Shown in pieces: positions 22,589-35,035 of a DNA stretch of 64,000 nt. How positions within the stretch are numbered: position 1 is the first letter of the stretch; the number at the start of each line of letters is the position of its first letter. Source of the stretch: Atriophallophorus winterbourni (taxonomy: Eukaryota > Platyhelminthes > Trematoda > Plagiorchiida > Microphallidae); NCBI GenBank assembly GCA_013407085.1, contig JACCGJ010018343.1, positions 170,292-234,291 of the forward strand, written 5' to 3'. Under the pieces are notes generated by a model. That model was not told the DNA's origin. It saw nothing but the letters and a program-made list of their open reading frames with translations, and did no database searches. Both the position numbers and the translations under genes were made by a program.

Positions 22589-22810
22589 CCTTGGAGATTT
22601 ATTTGTATCACGTCAATATATCCTCTCAAATGCTTCGTGGATTTGACATCAAAGCACAAGCTACACAAAGTTTCGTTTACAGGTTAATGAATGATATCAC
22701 ATGTGTGCCGAGCAGATTAATCAAAACAAAGCAAACCGTCGTTGTCGTTCTATAAAAAACAATGTGCAGTTAATAGGCAGATGGCCAACAATTACATTTA
22801 AGTTGGTATG

Positions 22811-22915
22811 TTGTTGTTTTTGTTGTTTAACTTCTTCCCTCAATGTCGACCTTGGATGTAAATCACAAGCGCATATTTGGCATACGCAATGTAAACATGC
22901 GACACACCGAGACAT
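22811..22915 (-). mobile_element. RTE-Z LINE 3' terminal fragment
   Basis: ttgttgtttttgttg is a decayed reversed AAC tail. It is followed by the reverse of the family 3' UTR (tcgaccttggatgtaaatcacaagcgcat). Confidence 0.65.
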
Positions 22916-23759
22916 GATGTATAATTTAATGACAAGTATATTTCATTAAATATTTGTTGCTGCATACAAACAAAGCTTATATCATATGTTACCGGCCAAT
23001 TCGAAATACCCGCCGTCACATATTAAAAAGGGCATGCCATTGACTGCCGAAACGTTTTCCTTTACGCAGTGGAAACCGTGAGATTGTTTTCAGAGAACTA
23101 CAAAATCGTTGATGGATGAAGAAAAATTCTGATTTTTCATCTCTGTGATCTAAGGCTTCCGAAATTGTCAGCTGCAATCAAAACAACAATATTAGAATGT
23201 TCGGGAAACAAGTGTTTAACAAATTGCCTGCGATCTGTATCATATGTCGTAAACATAAAGATAGCAGTTTATGTTCAAAGCGAATTGTGCTAATTGAGGC
23301 TTGCTGCTTTCATACCAAAATCTTGTTAAACGCACCTTTAACGGAGTGGCCACACAACCTCCCACCTCGCTTTCTTCTACAGGTCTGAAGTTATCCAGGT
23401 TCAACACGCTGCACCACGGGCATACATGCCACTCTGAAGTCGCAGTCAAAGTGGTAAATGCTTGAAAATGCCGGAACGTTTGAAAAATGCTTACAAAAAT
23501 TGTGGTAAAATGAGGAATGAAAGATATATTGGTAATTAGGATTTTTTTAAATGCTGACTTTTGTGTATATAATTAGATCAAGTGCAGATTCAATTCTAAA
23601 TGAAACTAATTCTGATAAGCCCGCCCACCCGTTAACTTCAAGGATTCAATCAATTATGGTTAAAAATTGTTGATACTTTTCAACACCACAGGATTACGGT
23701 ATGAATAAAACATGAAAATTACAATAGTATAAAAGCAATAGAGAATATCAAATGTAAGG

Positions 23760-24179
23760 CTAACGAATGATGTTCGTTTGCAAGTGCAAGTCCAATTTCG
23801 CTTTAAAAATTGAAGGACAAGAAGCGTCCACCACAAGTTGGGGTAGGGAATCCCAAAGAAATATAGCACCTGGAACGTAAATTGATAAGGTATGTCCTCG
23901 TTTCACTTTTCCATCACGTACATCAAGCAAGTGTTTGAGTGGATGTCCTTTGGTAGACACGATTCTATATGTCAGAATAACATCGCGTCATATCCTACTT
24001 TGGGTAACGTCCCATAGACCCAAACGTCGCAATCTTTCGGTATGTGGAACATTGCGAAGACCCATCACTAACTTTGTTGCTCTATGATAGATTTTATCGA
24101 AGAGAGCAATATCTTTCCGCAGCCAAGAAGCCCAAACCTCTACCGCATACTCCATCGTTGGGCGAAGGTAGACATCCAT
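23760..24179 (-). pseudogene. CR1-like ORF2 C-terminal region
   Basis: Two overlapping broken frames carry YLRPTMEYAVEVWASWLRKD, KIYHRATKLVMGLR and FLWDSLPQLVVDASCPSIF, the conserved order downstream of the RT core in CR1-like elements. A frameshift near 23970 separates them. Confidence 0.75.
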
Positions 24180-24233
24180 TATTTCTATCCTAAAAATCTG
24201 ATATATTCTGGCAGTGCACTGTGCTATTCAGCG

Positions 24234-25402
24234 CTAATCCACACTTACCAGAGAGAAGATGGAGCATCTTACATTTCTGTATGTTGAATGACATTCATTC
24301 ATGGCCGCCCAATTCGACACGCTGTCTAAATCCATTTGCATTTTCTCATAATTCTCTGTAGAACTAATTGGCGTCCAAATTTTTATATCATCCGCGAACA
24401 GGACCATTTTGGACGATATAAGGGGGGGCGGTAAATCGTTTATGTACAACAGAAAGAGGAGCGGCCCTAACACAGATCCTTGTGGGACTCCACTGGTGGT
24501 TTCGAACGTTTGTGATAGCACTCGTTTAACTTCAACTCTGGCGTCGCGATCTGAAAGATAGTCGCACAAACATGAGGGGAGTGGTTCACATATTCCTGAA
24601 CGCATCAGTTTTTTGAAAACGCAGATGATGATTGACTCTGTCAAAAGCTTTCGAAATGTCTAGGTAACAGACGTGGATTCAAGAACTTCTATTCAACTTC
24701 TTCGTCTAGTTGTCTAGTGCTATGAGAAGATATGTGAGACAAGATCGGTGTGATCGAAATCCATGCTGTGCTGGAGAAAACAAACTTTGCCATTCAAAGT
24801 GTGCAACCATTCCTTTCGAGACTATACGTTCAATGACCTTAGCAATAACAGGTAAAAGTGTGACGGGACGATAATTTGCAGCGTCAGATTGGCAGCCGCC
24901 TTTAAGGATAGGTGTTATCACGCCGGAATTCCAATCTTTTGGTACCACTCCCTTAAGCAACGAATAGTTAAACTGGCTGGAGAGCGGTTCACAAAACTGA
25001 CGGTGACAGAACCTGAGCACATCCGGTGTAATGCCATCCGCTCCTGGGAATTTTCTTACTTTTTGTTTCAGCAAATAACTTGCGACAATCACTGGATTTA
25101 TTGAAATATCGTTCCACTAAAACCTTTGGCACGAACACTTTAGAATAGTAAGTTGCCAGAGCATTTGCGGTTTCCAACGATGTTTCAGTGAGTTTTTCAC
25201 CATTCTGGATGGGAAAAATATCTGGTTGGACTTTTGCTTTCGCGTTCATAATTTTGTATAGTAACTTAGGGTAGCGTTCCATTTTTGACCGGAGCATCAA
25301 TTGGTGCGCTTCCTTATCCTCTCGAATAAGTGCAGTCACTTTGTTGCGTAACATACAGAAATGTTGCCAAGAAGTAGAAGTATTGTTGACTTTATGTTGC
25401 AT
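24234..25402 (-). pseudogene. CR1-like reverse transcriptase, broken
   Basis: Three frames cover the RT: KYPGADGIT-like (FPGADGITPDVLRF), DWNSGVITPILKGG, NYRPVTLLPVIAK, QHGFRSHRSC, then SGVPQGSVLGPLLFLLYIND and the catalytic FADDIKIW. Breaks near 25090, 24700 and 24240 split the domain. The catalytic Asp pair is intact, but no continuous enzyme could be made. Confidence 0.85.
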
Positions 25403-25613
25403 CCACGCTGCTTGCTTCTGTGCTATCCACTGTTTTGTTCTGCTGCGGACAACGAAACGAAGTTCATGTACGCACCTTTTCTGAACTATATGCGAGTTCT
25501 CTTCTATCTTCAGTTTCAGAAAACCTACAAGTTCATTCCATTGCGAGTCAGGGCTTATGTTGTCCGCCTGAAATGCAGAATCTGCACGAGCGATTTACTC
25601 AGAGCCAAATTAT

Positions 25614-26420
25614 CTACCCGTCAAACCACCCCATTCGGAGCAAGCGATTGCTGAGTACTGCAAACATAGTCGAACACAAGCACTGCATGGTCACTAAGAC
25701 CCAGCGGATCTTGGAATTCGATCGGTTCGATAGATTTTTTTCCGATGTTAACCCCAAATCCAAGACAGCGGGGCGGTCAGAACCTCTCCTCCGGGTGCAT
25801 TCGTGAACATGGTTGTATAACGGGACTGAATCTAGTACTTCTCTAAATCGGTATTCTAGCGTTTGTAGAGAGTGATCGTCCCTGAGATAAAGGGTGGACA
25901 GATTAAAATCACCCATAATAAGTGTCGTTGCTTGCTGTGTGCGAGTCAAGCGCTGAAGCACTTGGATCAATCTTTCGTTGTACGATTTTGTAGATGAAGG
26001 AGATCGGTAGACCATACCAACCATGCAAACATCACCATATATCAGCGTTGAGGAACACCAAATTGTATCCTCGAGGGTGAATTTTATGTTGTCTATTTGA
26101 CGGCACTGGAGGCGATTATGATAATAAAGAGCAACACCACCACCACTTCTCTTTCGATCGTTCCTTATCAAATGCATATTTGGAAGGGATATCTCCGTTT
26201 CAATCAATTTGGAAGAATACCATGATTCTGTAATGGCGATAATGTCAGGTGGGTAGCGCGAACATATCTCGGTTAGCTCATCTAATTTGTTCGGAAGGCT
26301 TTGCGCATTTGTATATAAACATCTTATAAAGTTTGTGGTGTTCAAATCATGAAAAGTAATCAATGAGCCGACTCGGTTAGAGTCGGAATGCTCAAGTTTT
26401 TTGGAGCTATCGCATGACAT
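25614..26420 (-). pseudogene. CR1-like apurinic-type endonuclease domain
   Basis: About 235 residues keep the APE-type endonuclease landmarks: LYTNAQSL with the first Asn, ITESW with the metal-binding Glu, SGGGVALY, MVYRSP and GDFNL. The final S-D-H motif is present only after a frameshift near 25710 (LGLSDHAVLV in the next frame). It would nick target DNA in the parent element. Confidence 0.85.
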
Positions 26421-27660
26421 TCAGGTTGAACCTCATCACTAGGCATTTGTGGGTCGGTACTTTCCGTTTGCTTGCTTCCGGATATTACTCTGGGCAAGCT
26501 CAACTTGACGTGTGGTGGTACGTTTTTTCTATTAGCTTTCCATTCATGTTTGATAGTAACGGTCATTTCGGTCGTGAAGAATGTTATCTTTAAAGGGCTA
26601 GGACCTTGCCCTTTATATTTGGCAGACCGCGGTATCCTAAATACATCCAAAAGTATGGCATTTTTAATACTAATTGTTTCGGCTAGATATTTCCACTGTT
26701 TGTGATCGTGCCCAGACTTTTCTTGAGATGGGACGTCATCAGCATCTTCCGGAACACCTAGAATTACAACACTTCTTGGATTACTTTCTTCTCGAGATTT
26801 CTGCGACGACTTTCGCTTCCACCATGGTAAGTTTGATTGCATACGGCATGTAGTCTCTGGATCACCTCTAAGAAGGTAGGCATTTAAGAATACGTTTTCC
26901 ACGTCCTCCGCAGATTGAAGCGTTATTCTTAAAAGGCGAGGATCATCCTTGTGAGGAGAATTCATATGGCGGTTTAATCGAACTATTGATGAAGGAGTAA
27001 CTACGACCAGTTTCATCTGACTACAGAGTTTATACCACTCAGCTAAGTCATATTTTTACTTACTTCGAACAGCGTTTCCTGCGACTCGGTCATGCTTGTG
27101 CATATAACACTGAGGTTTACACCCGCGGATTTTGTTTTATAATTTGAGTCAGTCATTTTAGTAGTGGTTTTTCTGAGTCCCTTCTCGTTTCGGTTAAGTC
27201 GAGGAGTCACTGATCCCAAAGAACGCATCCCCGTTTTAGTCACCATCTGCGCGGTTATCTGGGCAAATGTTGGCCGGTTCGAGTATGATTGATTTTCTAC
27301 CGGCTCCTCGGCAGTAACTTCTAAGTCGGGGAACAACAATGCCTTTATGACCTTGTTTATCAATTCATTCAGTTTTTTCATTCTGGATTCCAGTCCATTT
27401 AGGCGAGACTCAATTTCATTCTCAGGGATTTTCGCCTCCGAGAATGACGCTGTTTTTTTGGCCTTTCAATATTGTCAAACGTAACAAACACCGGGATAAA
27501 CATCTCCATTAATAATCGATACTAAATCCGAGGTTAGCGATTTGTCGCATGTAGCATGAACTTTCGACAAACAATCGTAACACGTGACAGACTTCGCCTT
27601 TGGCTTACCGACTTTTGGCAAACCGTACACTTGCAGCTCGGTGCGCTTTGTATCCTTTTT
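26360..27660 (-). pseudogene. CR1-like ORF1 (nucleic-acid-binding protein)
   Basis: Two main frames, 27381-27043 and 27016-26360, separated by a frameshift. The second has DDPRLLRITLQSAEDVENVF and VVILGVPEDADD, resembling the RRM-like ORF1 of flatworm CR1 elements. Upstream, near 27540-27640, C-x2-C, then C-Y-D-C and H-A-T-C suggest a PHD-like zinc finger split between two frames. ORF1 proteins bind element RNA. Confidence 0.65.
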
Positions 27661-27959
27661 GTGGTCATTCGGTCAAGTTTGTGTGCAGTACTGTTCAGTG
27701 GTGTTCGCACAGACAGTAATTATGTCGATGATGAATATCGTGAGTGTGACGAAAAGCTTTGTTCACTAATAAGAGCAAAATCAGAATTGATTCCGATGAT
27801 ACGCTTCGGTAGTTGATCGCACGATGTTGAATATATAACCAGTCGACGGCGAAGAATAAGAAGCTAGTCATCCCAATACCCTGATTGAAGTATACGTTTT
27901 TGGGATATGAGCATTGGTGAAATAGTTGATATTTTGAGGCTTTCTAATGTTTTTAAATG

Positions 27960-29660
27960 AAATTCAAGGTTAGGTCAGTTTGTTCGTAACGTTTCGCTTC
28001 GAATACATATTTATTCATATTCATAGATTTGTTCAAAGATGATATGCAGGTAAAAAGCAATGCCTTACGAGACCCACAAAAATGTACATCGAGTCGGAAG
28101 GCAAAAAATATCAGAATATTGTTAGATTATTGTCAAACGTGAAAAACATACTTGTCCATTTGAATATCTACTGATTTCTTGAAAGCGTCAACGGTTCCAG
28201 ATTGTACCACATGAGTAGGTAAACTGTTCCACAATTGCACATTGCGAACGGAAAATGCATATTTGCGGCAGGTCAACCTGCTATGCTGCTGGTAAAGTTT
28301 AGATTGGTGACCACGCGGATGTGTGTTATGGGAAAGATGAAACAAACGGCCGCAAGGATGCTTTGTTTGATTAAGCACTGTCCAAATGAATATTAGTGCA
28401 CCTCGTTTCCGTCTGTATAGAGATTCAATATTTGAAGTCTCATTTCGTATGGATAATTAGATAGTCACATGACGAGTTTTGTCGCTCTGCGCTGTGGATT
28501 TTCCAATAGCAGAATATCTTTTTTTCAACCAAGGATCACATGCCGGTATAGCATGTTCAACATGAGGACGGATGTACGTTGAAATCAATTCGCAGACAAT
28601 ATTGGGGTTAAACGAACCTAGGACTCTTCTAAGGAGACTCAAGTTGCTTTCAGCTTTGCAGGCAGCCAGTTGACATTGCATTGAGTTTTCTAAGTCTGAT
28701 TGGATAATCACGCCTAAATCATTTTCGGAGGAGGCGGGTTTAATAACAGTACGACCAAGATAATATTCTTTGCTCGATTTGCTGTTGAGAGACAATAGGC
28801 TGCATTTCGAAGCATTCGGTGGCATTTCGTTGTCAAGGGATCGAGTGTGAATCATATCGAGATCTCGTTGCAGGTTCTGCGTGTCGTCTGTGAAGTTTAT
28901 CTTGCGCCAAAGCTTTGCGTCATCAGCGAAAATAAGGACCGACGACTGCACAACAGTAGGCAAGTCGTTTATATATATTTAAAACAAAAGCGGTCCGAAG
29001 ACTGATCATTGTGGGACACCATGGGCAACTTTAGTCGACTCGAATAGTTCGTTTTTGACTCTCACGTACACCTCACGAGATATCAACCATTCTTTAATCC
29101 ATGTATGGAGTTTACACTGTACTCCGTAGGTGAGTAGTTTCGACAAAAGTATTTCGTGATTCACACGATCGAAGGCTTAAGAGAAATCGATATAAATTAC
29201 GTCCACGGAGTTGCCGGCATCCAGTAGCTCAGACCAAGATTCTTTTGCTAATTGCAAGTTTGTAAGGCAAGATCGTTTTTTCCTGAATACATGCTGTGCC
29301 TCGGAGATTAAATTATTAATCTCAAATTGATTGCGTAAGGCAATAGCTATTATGGACTCCATTACTGGTAATAACGCTATCGGGCGATAGTTTAATGGAT
29401 CATTTCTTTTGCCACCCTTGTAGATGGACTAATCAGTGCAGTTTTCCAAGTTTCTGGTACAAAGCTCTGCTTGAACATCATCGTGAATGCGTCATATATC
29501 GGTATTGCCTACTCGGAAGATAGATTGTACAAAATGTTTGCGTGTATATTGTCTATGCCGGGTGAGCCTGTGTTCTTCATCGTCAAACTAAGGATGTCAC
29601 TAAGGAACGACACCAGGATTAAATTTCATTCACCAACATTTAAAGCTGATTTTCAATCAT
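27960..29660 (-). mobile_element. CR1-like LINE, RT and C-terminus, 5' truncated
   Basis: Minus-strand frames: MESIIAIALRNQF, VDVIYIDFS then a stop before AFDRVNH (29180), VAHGVPQ, SVLIFADDAKLW (28920-28950), EYYLGRTVIKPASSENDLGV, YIRPHVEHAIPA and VQLWNSLPTHVVQS. Its order matches the copy at 62.1-63.4 kb, but it has at least three inactivating changes. Confidence 0.85.
28457..28963 (-). pseudogene. CR1-like RT middle segment with FADD box
   Basis: A 168-residue open remnant holding the catalytic FADD box and the following connection region (ASKCSLLSL, NDLGVIIQSDL, SLLRRVLGSFNP). The frame is lost at both ends. Confidence 0.8.
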
Positions 29661-31716
29661 TATGACATCCTTGGTCAGACGATGATTTCGGTCAGAAGCA
29701 AAACATTAACAACACAATTATCTAACCGATTTCTTTTCAACAAATCCCTTTCTGATTCTGGAGAAGCGTAGCGTGTAGGTGTATGAACCTTATAGATCAT
29801 AGACTGTGAAGTTAAAGTTGGGTTAATGGTCATCCGTCGAATTTGCGCTAAATGAAGCTAGAAGTTTTGCCCCACTCCTGGTGTGACATACACCCTTAAA
29901 GATTTAGGATATTAGCTGGAGAATTGTGTAGAATTTTTATTGATTTCGGAATTACGGCTTTTATCCCTTGTATTGGGTCGCGCTGGTACCGCAGACTTTC
30001 AGTCGCTTTAGGTTGGATTTGAATTCCAAAGCGGTTGGACATTCAAGGATTCTTGCTAAAAGCATATCTCAAACACTTATATTTGTAAAATGGTTACCAA
30101 CAAATAACTGCAGCATTTCCACTGTGTGAAATCATAACAAATTTACAGCTCCGAGCAAAAGAAATTGGTCATAAGCGCTGACCTTATTGGACACCTTGGT
30201 CGGTTGAATATTAAGGAAAGGTTATCAATAAGGGTTTATTCGAACTGCCAGCCGATTGACCGATTAGACAGTTGAGAAACTTTCCGACACATTTGCTACA
30301 TTAGTTGAAATATTGTTAGTATCATTTGATGTGGATGTCTGACATATTCGTGTCAGGAATTTATCCAATATAATGTGAGCTAAATTCGATTAAATGCAAC
30401 AATGACTTATGATTTTATTAGAAAATCGTCGCATTAGAACTTTGGAATACTTACTATCTAGGACGCAATAGCGAAGGCGAATATTTCTAAACCGGTTGAA
30501 AAGTGTTTGTACGTGAAATGTGAACATAAACTGTAATGATCAATTCAGTGAAATGTGTTGGATACCTTTCGTAGGTTACACTTGTAAAAGAAAGAAAATT
30601 GTAAAATTTCAGCTATAACAGACTGTCTAAAATTCTAAATGTGCACAGAAAATTCGTCAGGAACCTTGACAGACTGCCGTCACATAACTCTATGATAAGA
30701 ATAACTGTCTTCCCTATCCCATTAGACACAGATGTTGTTTGCAGTAACACGCCTACTCATCATGAAAACCCAGGAAAATCGGTTTGTATCAATGTTAAAC
30801 AGTTAATTACACCGTTGCTAGCGATAAAATGTATCTCATCAAGTAATTTGCATGCCGACTTTGGAACTAAGGAGAACCTATGAGATTAATTAAACGCAAA
30901 TAAACCCGGACAAATTACTCATCATTTAAAAATGAAAATACGTGTCTAACTACCGGTCGTGGGGTTTTATGACGGAAAAGCTTCAAATGAATATTTTTGG
31001 TGTCTAACTACTGTTTTTAATTTAAGTAATATGAAACTCAAAAATGATAAATGCATTGAATAATTCTGTTATACGATGAACAGACAAACGTAACAGAACT
31101 CATTAAAATTGTTTCTTAGAGAAAGGCAGCATCATCTCACGCAGTAGACTGTCTATCAAATGAAATGATAGGTGTGCGGGTGTTTTCATCATGCGATCAT
31201 TGGAAATCTCAGCACTATCTTCAACGAACCTAGAAAGCAAATGGGACAGCCCATCAATTTTAATGAAAATTAATCACGATGCGGAATTTATCTCTAGGTG
31301 AACGCATAAACGCACAGACAACAGTGAGGTGATATATAAACCTAATTTCAACCAAGTTCGTATAAGATCGTCTGAAATACGCAATAGTGGAACGAATGCT
31401 CAGAACACAAAATGTTTTATGGTAGAAAAAGCAATACGCTTAACGAGAGGTATAGATTAAAAATAGATAATTTTTAAAATAAAAGGTAAAGTCACATACC
31501 GTGTGGTTCATCACATATTTATCGAGCTTTGACGCGAAAACCTCAACTGATACCTAGCGTATGTTACTTCGGACATGATGTTCCAATGTAAATAAATTTA
31601 GAACGAAAACAATTTGAACAAATATCTAATCGAGAATTTGGAATGCTTAAAGCTTTTGAATGTTTGCATGTTCGCGTAAGGTCCTCAGGCTTTAATAAAT
31701 GTTTGTGGGGATGATT
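29661..31716. other. Intergenic sequence without recognised features
   Basis: About 2 kb of AT-rich sequence between two LINE copies. The 80-codon open stretch at 30641-30883 has no domain, splice context or codon pattern to support it. Confidence 0.45.
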
Positions 31717-34010
31717 TTACTTACTTACTTTTGTGGCTCCAATGGTGTGATTAACCGGCTTCATTGATGTCACGAATCACGCCAGCTCAGGCGCGTCGAG
31801 GCGAGATCGTTGCAGATCGTGATCAAGTCGCGTTCCCACCTTCGAACTCCGTAGACTGTGCGCAGTCCTAAGGCTTCTACATCCTACTTCACAGTTAACA
31901 GCAAATTTTACACTTGATCGCCATGTAGGTGACGCCAAATACGAGCGGGTTTAGTCTCAAGGAGGAGTTTTGTGAGCGCTGAGACTGTCTTTCGGAGGAC
32001 ATGGCCAAACCAATATACTCCTCGCCGTTTGACGTGAGAGGAACGCAGAGGCGATCCGTTTCATCACGCTCAAACGGCCGCGTTAGATACCCGGTTATAA
32101 TATATCAAACGCTCAATAAAACCAATTTTCGAACACTTCTAAAGATCGTATATCTTTGAACATCAGCTGCCCTGTCTCGCATCCATAAAGCAGTACAATT
32201 CGGATCAATGCTTAGTAAACGTTCATTTTATCCCGAGGTTAATCGCTAGCCTGCGGCTAAAAGTGCCTTCTAGCTGCACAAACGCATTACTCGCACGATC
32301 AACCCTTATATTCACTTCATCTTTCGCCTGACAATTAGGAAACATACTGTAACCGAGGCACGTAAATACTTGAACATACTCGATCGGACAGCACTAGACT
32401 TGCAATTGCTATGTGCCTATAGTTATAGTAAAATAATGCTTTGGTTTTCGCTGCGTAAATCTCGAGGCCGACTTTTGCATCAGAGCAACTAATGCGGGAT
32501 AAAAAGCCTATACAGCATATTGCCAAAAACTACTACTTAATCCGCGTAATCGAGATCTGTGATCCAGAGATCTGTTGATATTTGAACCCATTGAGAGTCC
32601 GTTAATGCCTGTTTCATGATCCAAACAACGATATAGTTGAACAGAACCGGGGATAACAGGCAGCCTTGCCTGACTCATTGTACAATCTAAATTCGCAGTA
32701 GACGCGAACCCGATCCTTCGTAGAGTTGTAACAGGCTCTAATAATGCGACCGAGCATCAAAGGGACTTCATCCGATAGCATAATGTCCTATAAGCAACCA
32801 CGGTCTACTGAGTCAAAGGCAACGCGTTAATGATATCTTTCGCTGTTGTTACCGTTCACGGCGCACCAGAATCCTGCCCAAGGTGATTATTTGGTCTAAA
32901 CATTCCATACCGGGTTAACCAACCTTGGTTGAATCTAGTAGGCAGATTTCGTTCTAAGGAGAACCGGTTTATCATTTATGTCGCAAACGGTTTACCTGCA
33001 GAATCGATGTGACTTATAATGCGATAGTTAGAACAGTTATGTGTTTAAAGTCAAATTTTCTTAATAAGTAGTATGTGACGTTCGAAATTCTGAGTTTAAA
33101 TAAAAACTACCATCATGCTTTTATTGGAATGTTGCAAAAATATTCCAAACAGTTACCGGGGCTGCATTGCACCGACTGTAGGACTTAGAATAGCCCCCAC
33201 ATAAAAGCTAAATTTCAATTTGAACAAACAGATATATCTCCTCCTTTAAATAAGTGCAGGATATTTGACACACCGCAATCTGATTTGATAATTTTAATGA
33301 AAATTCCGTTATTAACCGCGATCTAAAGTTCTTCATTCGTCGAAAGACACTCGACATCCCGAACTGATGGGGATCGCAGTCTACTGGGTAACCACAGTTC
33401 TGTAATGCGTCTGTAATTACTATACTGGTAGCTGAAGGGCGCTTCAGTAACTGGCTGAAATGTTCAACTCACATTTCATTAAGGTCGACGATCAGCAGGC
33501 CTGACGAATCTCTGAGGTTCGTGTTGAACTACGCCTTTCAGATGCGGTACGAATCAGGCGAAACAGTTTCTCAAATTCTCGTGTATTCGCTGCAGCTTCC
33601 ATTTCAGATAGGGTTTCCACCATGTATATCTGACCATCCTTACGGGCAAATCGTGTAGCCTCTCTTCTTATGAGTAGGTAATCAGAAGCATCATGCATTC
33701 GAGCATTTCTTTCTTTGGTAGAGAGCTTAATCGTGTTCTGAAAGTTCAATTCTCGCCGGTGTCGACGGCCGGTGTCCAGGTTTTCCAATGCCGCAATCTG
33801 AGTAGCGACCTTCGGTCTTGACCACTGTTGTTTAACTGGGGCATGACTCCTATCCAACTGCTCAGCAATATCATCTTTGAGCTTCTTAAGATTGTCTGGG
33901 TTCCCTAAGGCTGTCAAGTTTAAACGCTTCCTGTGGGTTTTCTTTGGCGGTTTAACAGGCCAGCCAGATTTTTACGTGAATGAGAGTGTGACCAGTGCCT
34001 GCCTGTAGAA
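31717..34010 (-). mobile_element. RTE-like LINE, second subfamily, decayed
   Basis: The left edge ttacttactta is the reverse of an (AAGT)n tail like the one at 60526. The minus strand then reads decayed RT and C-terminal sequence (for example caaggttggttaacc and ctcaatgggttc segments) up to a 141-residue open piece at 33917-33492 rich in charged helices (RRHRRELNFQNTIKLSTK), the pre-RT linker of RTE elements. The last 60 bases before the tail differ from the 60.5 kb element, so it is a separate subfamily. Confidence 0.75.
33492..33917 (-). pseudogene. RTE-like ORF2 linker segment
   Basis: An open 141-residue fragment between where the endonuclease and RT domains would lie: ALGNPDNLKKLKDDIAEQLD, then EMEAAANTREFEKLFRLIRTAS. 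No catalytic residues are included. Confidence 0.65.
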
Positions 34011-34028
34011 GAAGAATAAGAACTTGGG

Positions 34029-34150
34029 TTGATTGATTGATTGATTTTATTCGAAAATTTTCGAAATTTAAGCTTTAGGCTAGTTTTATGTTTCTTGTGA
34101 ATAAAGTGAATTATATACTGCATATGGTGGCCACAAACTCGTACGAACAC
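34029..34150 (-). mobile_element. LINE 3' end with (TCAA)n tail
   Basis: The plus strand starts (TTGA)n and continues ttttattcgaaaattttcg; in reverse this is a 3' end with AATAAA followed by (TCAA)n, a usual LINE terminus. The insertion at 8232 begins in a similar way (gaactttattcg). Confidence 0.5.
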
Positions 34151-34627
34151 TCTCGTCACCCAATATTTTTTTAATGTATGGAAAATGTCAGATAAACGAA
34201 TTCGTTTTTAATCAGGAAATGTGCTTTCTGGTTTTTCCCACTTCTACAACATTTATTAATTTTGAGTTGTTCTACCATTTTCTAACCTCGAAATCAATAC
34301 TGAGCTTAATTCTGAAGAAATATATATTGAATAGTTGAACTGAATAACTGCATGGCAATATATTAAAATCGATAATAAACAGTATTGTTTTTACAATTAC
34401 ATTACCGTCAGAGGATTGCTGAAAAGCTGACCCCGTGCAATTGACCCCACAGGATAGCGATATGTATTAGCGTAGTGACCGCCTTGCAATTCCCTGTTGG
34501 GTAGTGAACGATCACGTTTGATCGGAGCCCGGGTTCGCATCGTTTCAAGGTGATTATAACGCAACCGGCAAGGTTAGCCTCAACAAACAAATACTGTAGT
34601 TTTCGAAAACTGCTATTGAAACCATGG

Positions 34628-34635
34628 TGACGTCA
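34628..34635. promoter_or_regulatory. CRE/ATF palindrome TGACGTCA
   Basis: A perfect cAMP-response-element octamer 203 bases before the start codon of the coiled-coil gene, in the position of a proximal promoter. Binding is inferred from the motif alone. Confidence 0.4.
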
Positions 34636-34777
34636 CAAAGCACACTGTTTTGAGAAAAGTCATTCACGAGCATGCAGTTTGTTATGTCGATTGACTTGGT
34701 GTACCACGCGTTTAGAACTCGACGGTAGTCTTGTGTGATCGATTCAGGCTGTCTCGAATGTGTGTCTAGGTGACAGT

Positions 34778-34783
34778 CACGTG
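34778..34783. promoter_or_regulatory. E-box CACGTG
   Basis: A palindromic E-box 55 bases before the start codon of the coiled-coil gene. It may lie in the promoter or the 5' UTR; the transcription start is not visible. Confidence 0.3.
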
Positions 34784-34837
34784 AGTGTGCCGCTCGAAAA
34801 ACCAGTTTGAGCGGTGCATCATCATTTGCAATCTAAA

Positions 34838-35035
34838 ATGGAATCGAGCAAAAATGATTTGTTAACTAATGGAACAGCTATGGGATCATCCGGGAGGTTT
34901 CCGCGTTTTCGAAAAGTCGGTGATGATGGAGAAGCGTGTCCTATTTCTTTGGGTTCAAGTTCACCACCTTCAGGAACAAGAAGGTCAAGTCGTAGTGCGC
35001 AATTAAATGAGATTGAAGAATTAGAAAGTGAAATG
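34838..35035 (+). CDS. Coiled-coil gene exon 1
   Basis: ATG at 34838 is the first ATG of a frame that is open upstream only to 34814. 66 codons; donor gtaagt. The peptide starts MESSKNDLLTNG, has a Ser/Pro/Arg-rich stretch, and ends in an acidic helix (NEIEELESEM) that begins the coiled coil. Confidence 0.75.

Larger units (their letters stand above)
23640..27660 (-). mobile_element. Nearly complete CR1-like LINE, inactive
   Basis: On the minus strand it contains, in order, a zinc-finger/ORF1 region (27660-26360), an endonuclease (26420-25614), a reverse transcriptase (25402-24234) and the C-terminal region to about 23760, then a 3' UTR. At about 4 kb it is close to full length. Several frameshifts (about 27040, 25720, 25090, 24700, 24240) inactivate it. 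It lies between the FN3 gene and the coiled-coil gene. Confidence 0.88.

Noticed and set aside
22358..22687. Open frame overlapping the end of the FN3 gene
   Set aside because: A shadow of the terminal exon and its 3' UTR in another frame.
30641..30883. 80-codon open frame in the intergenic region
   Set aside because: Short, with no similarity that I can see and no promoter or splice context.
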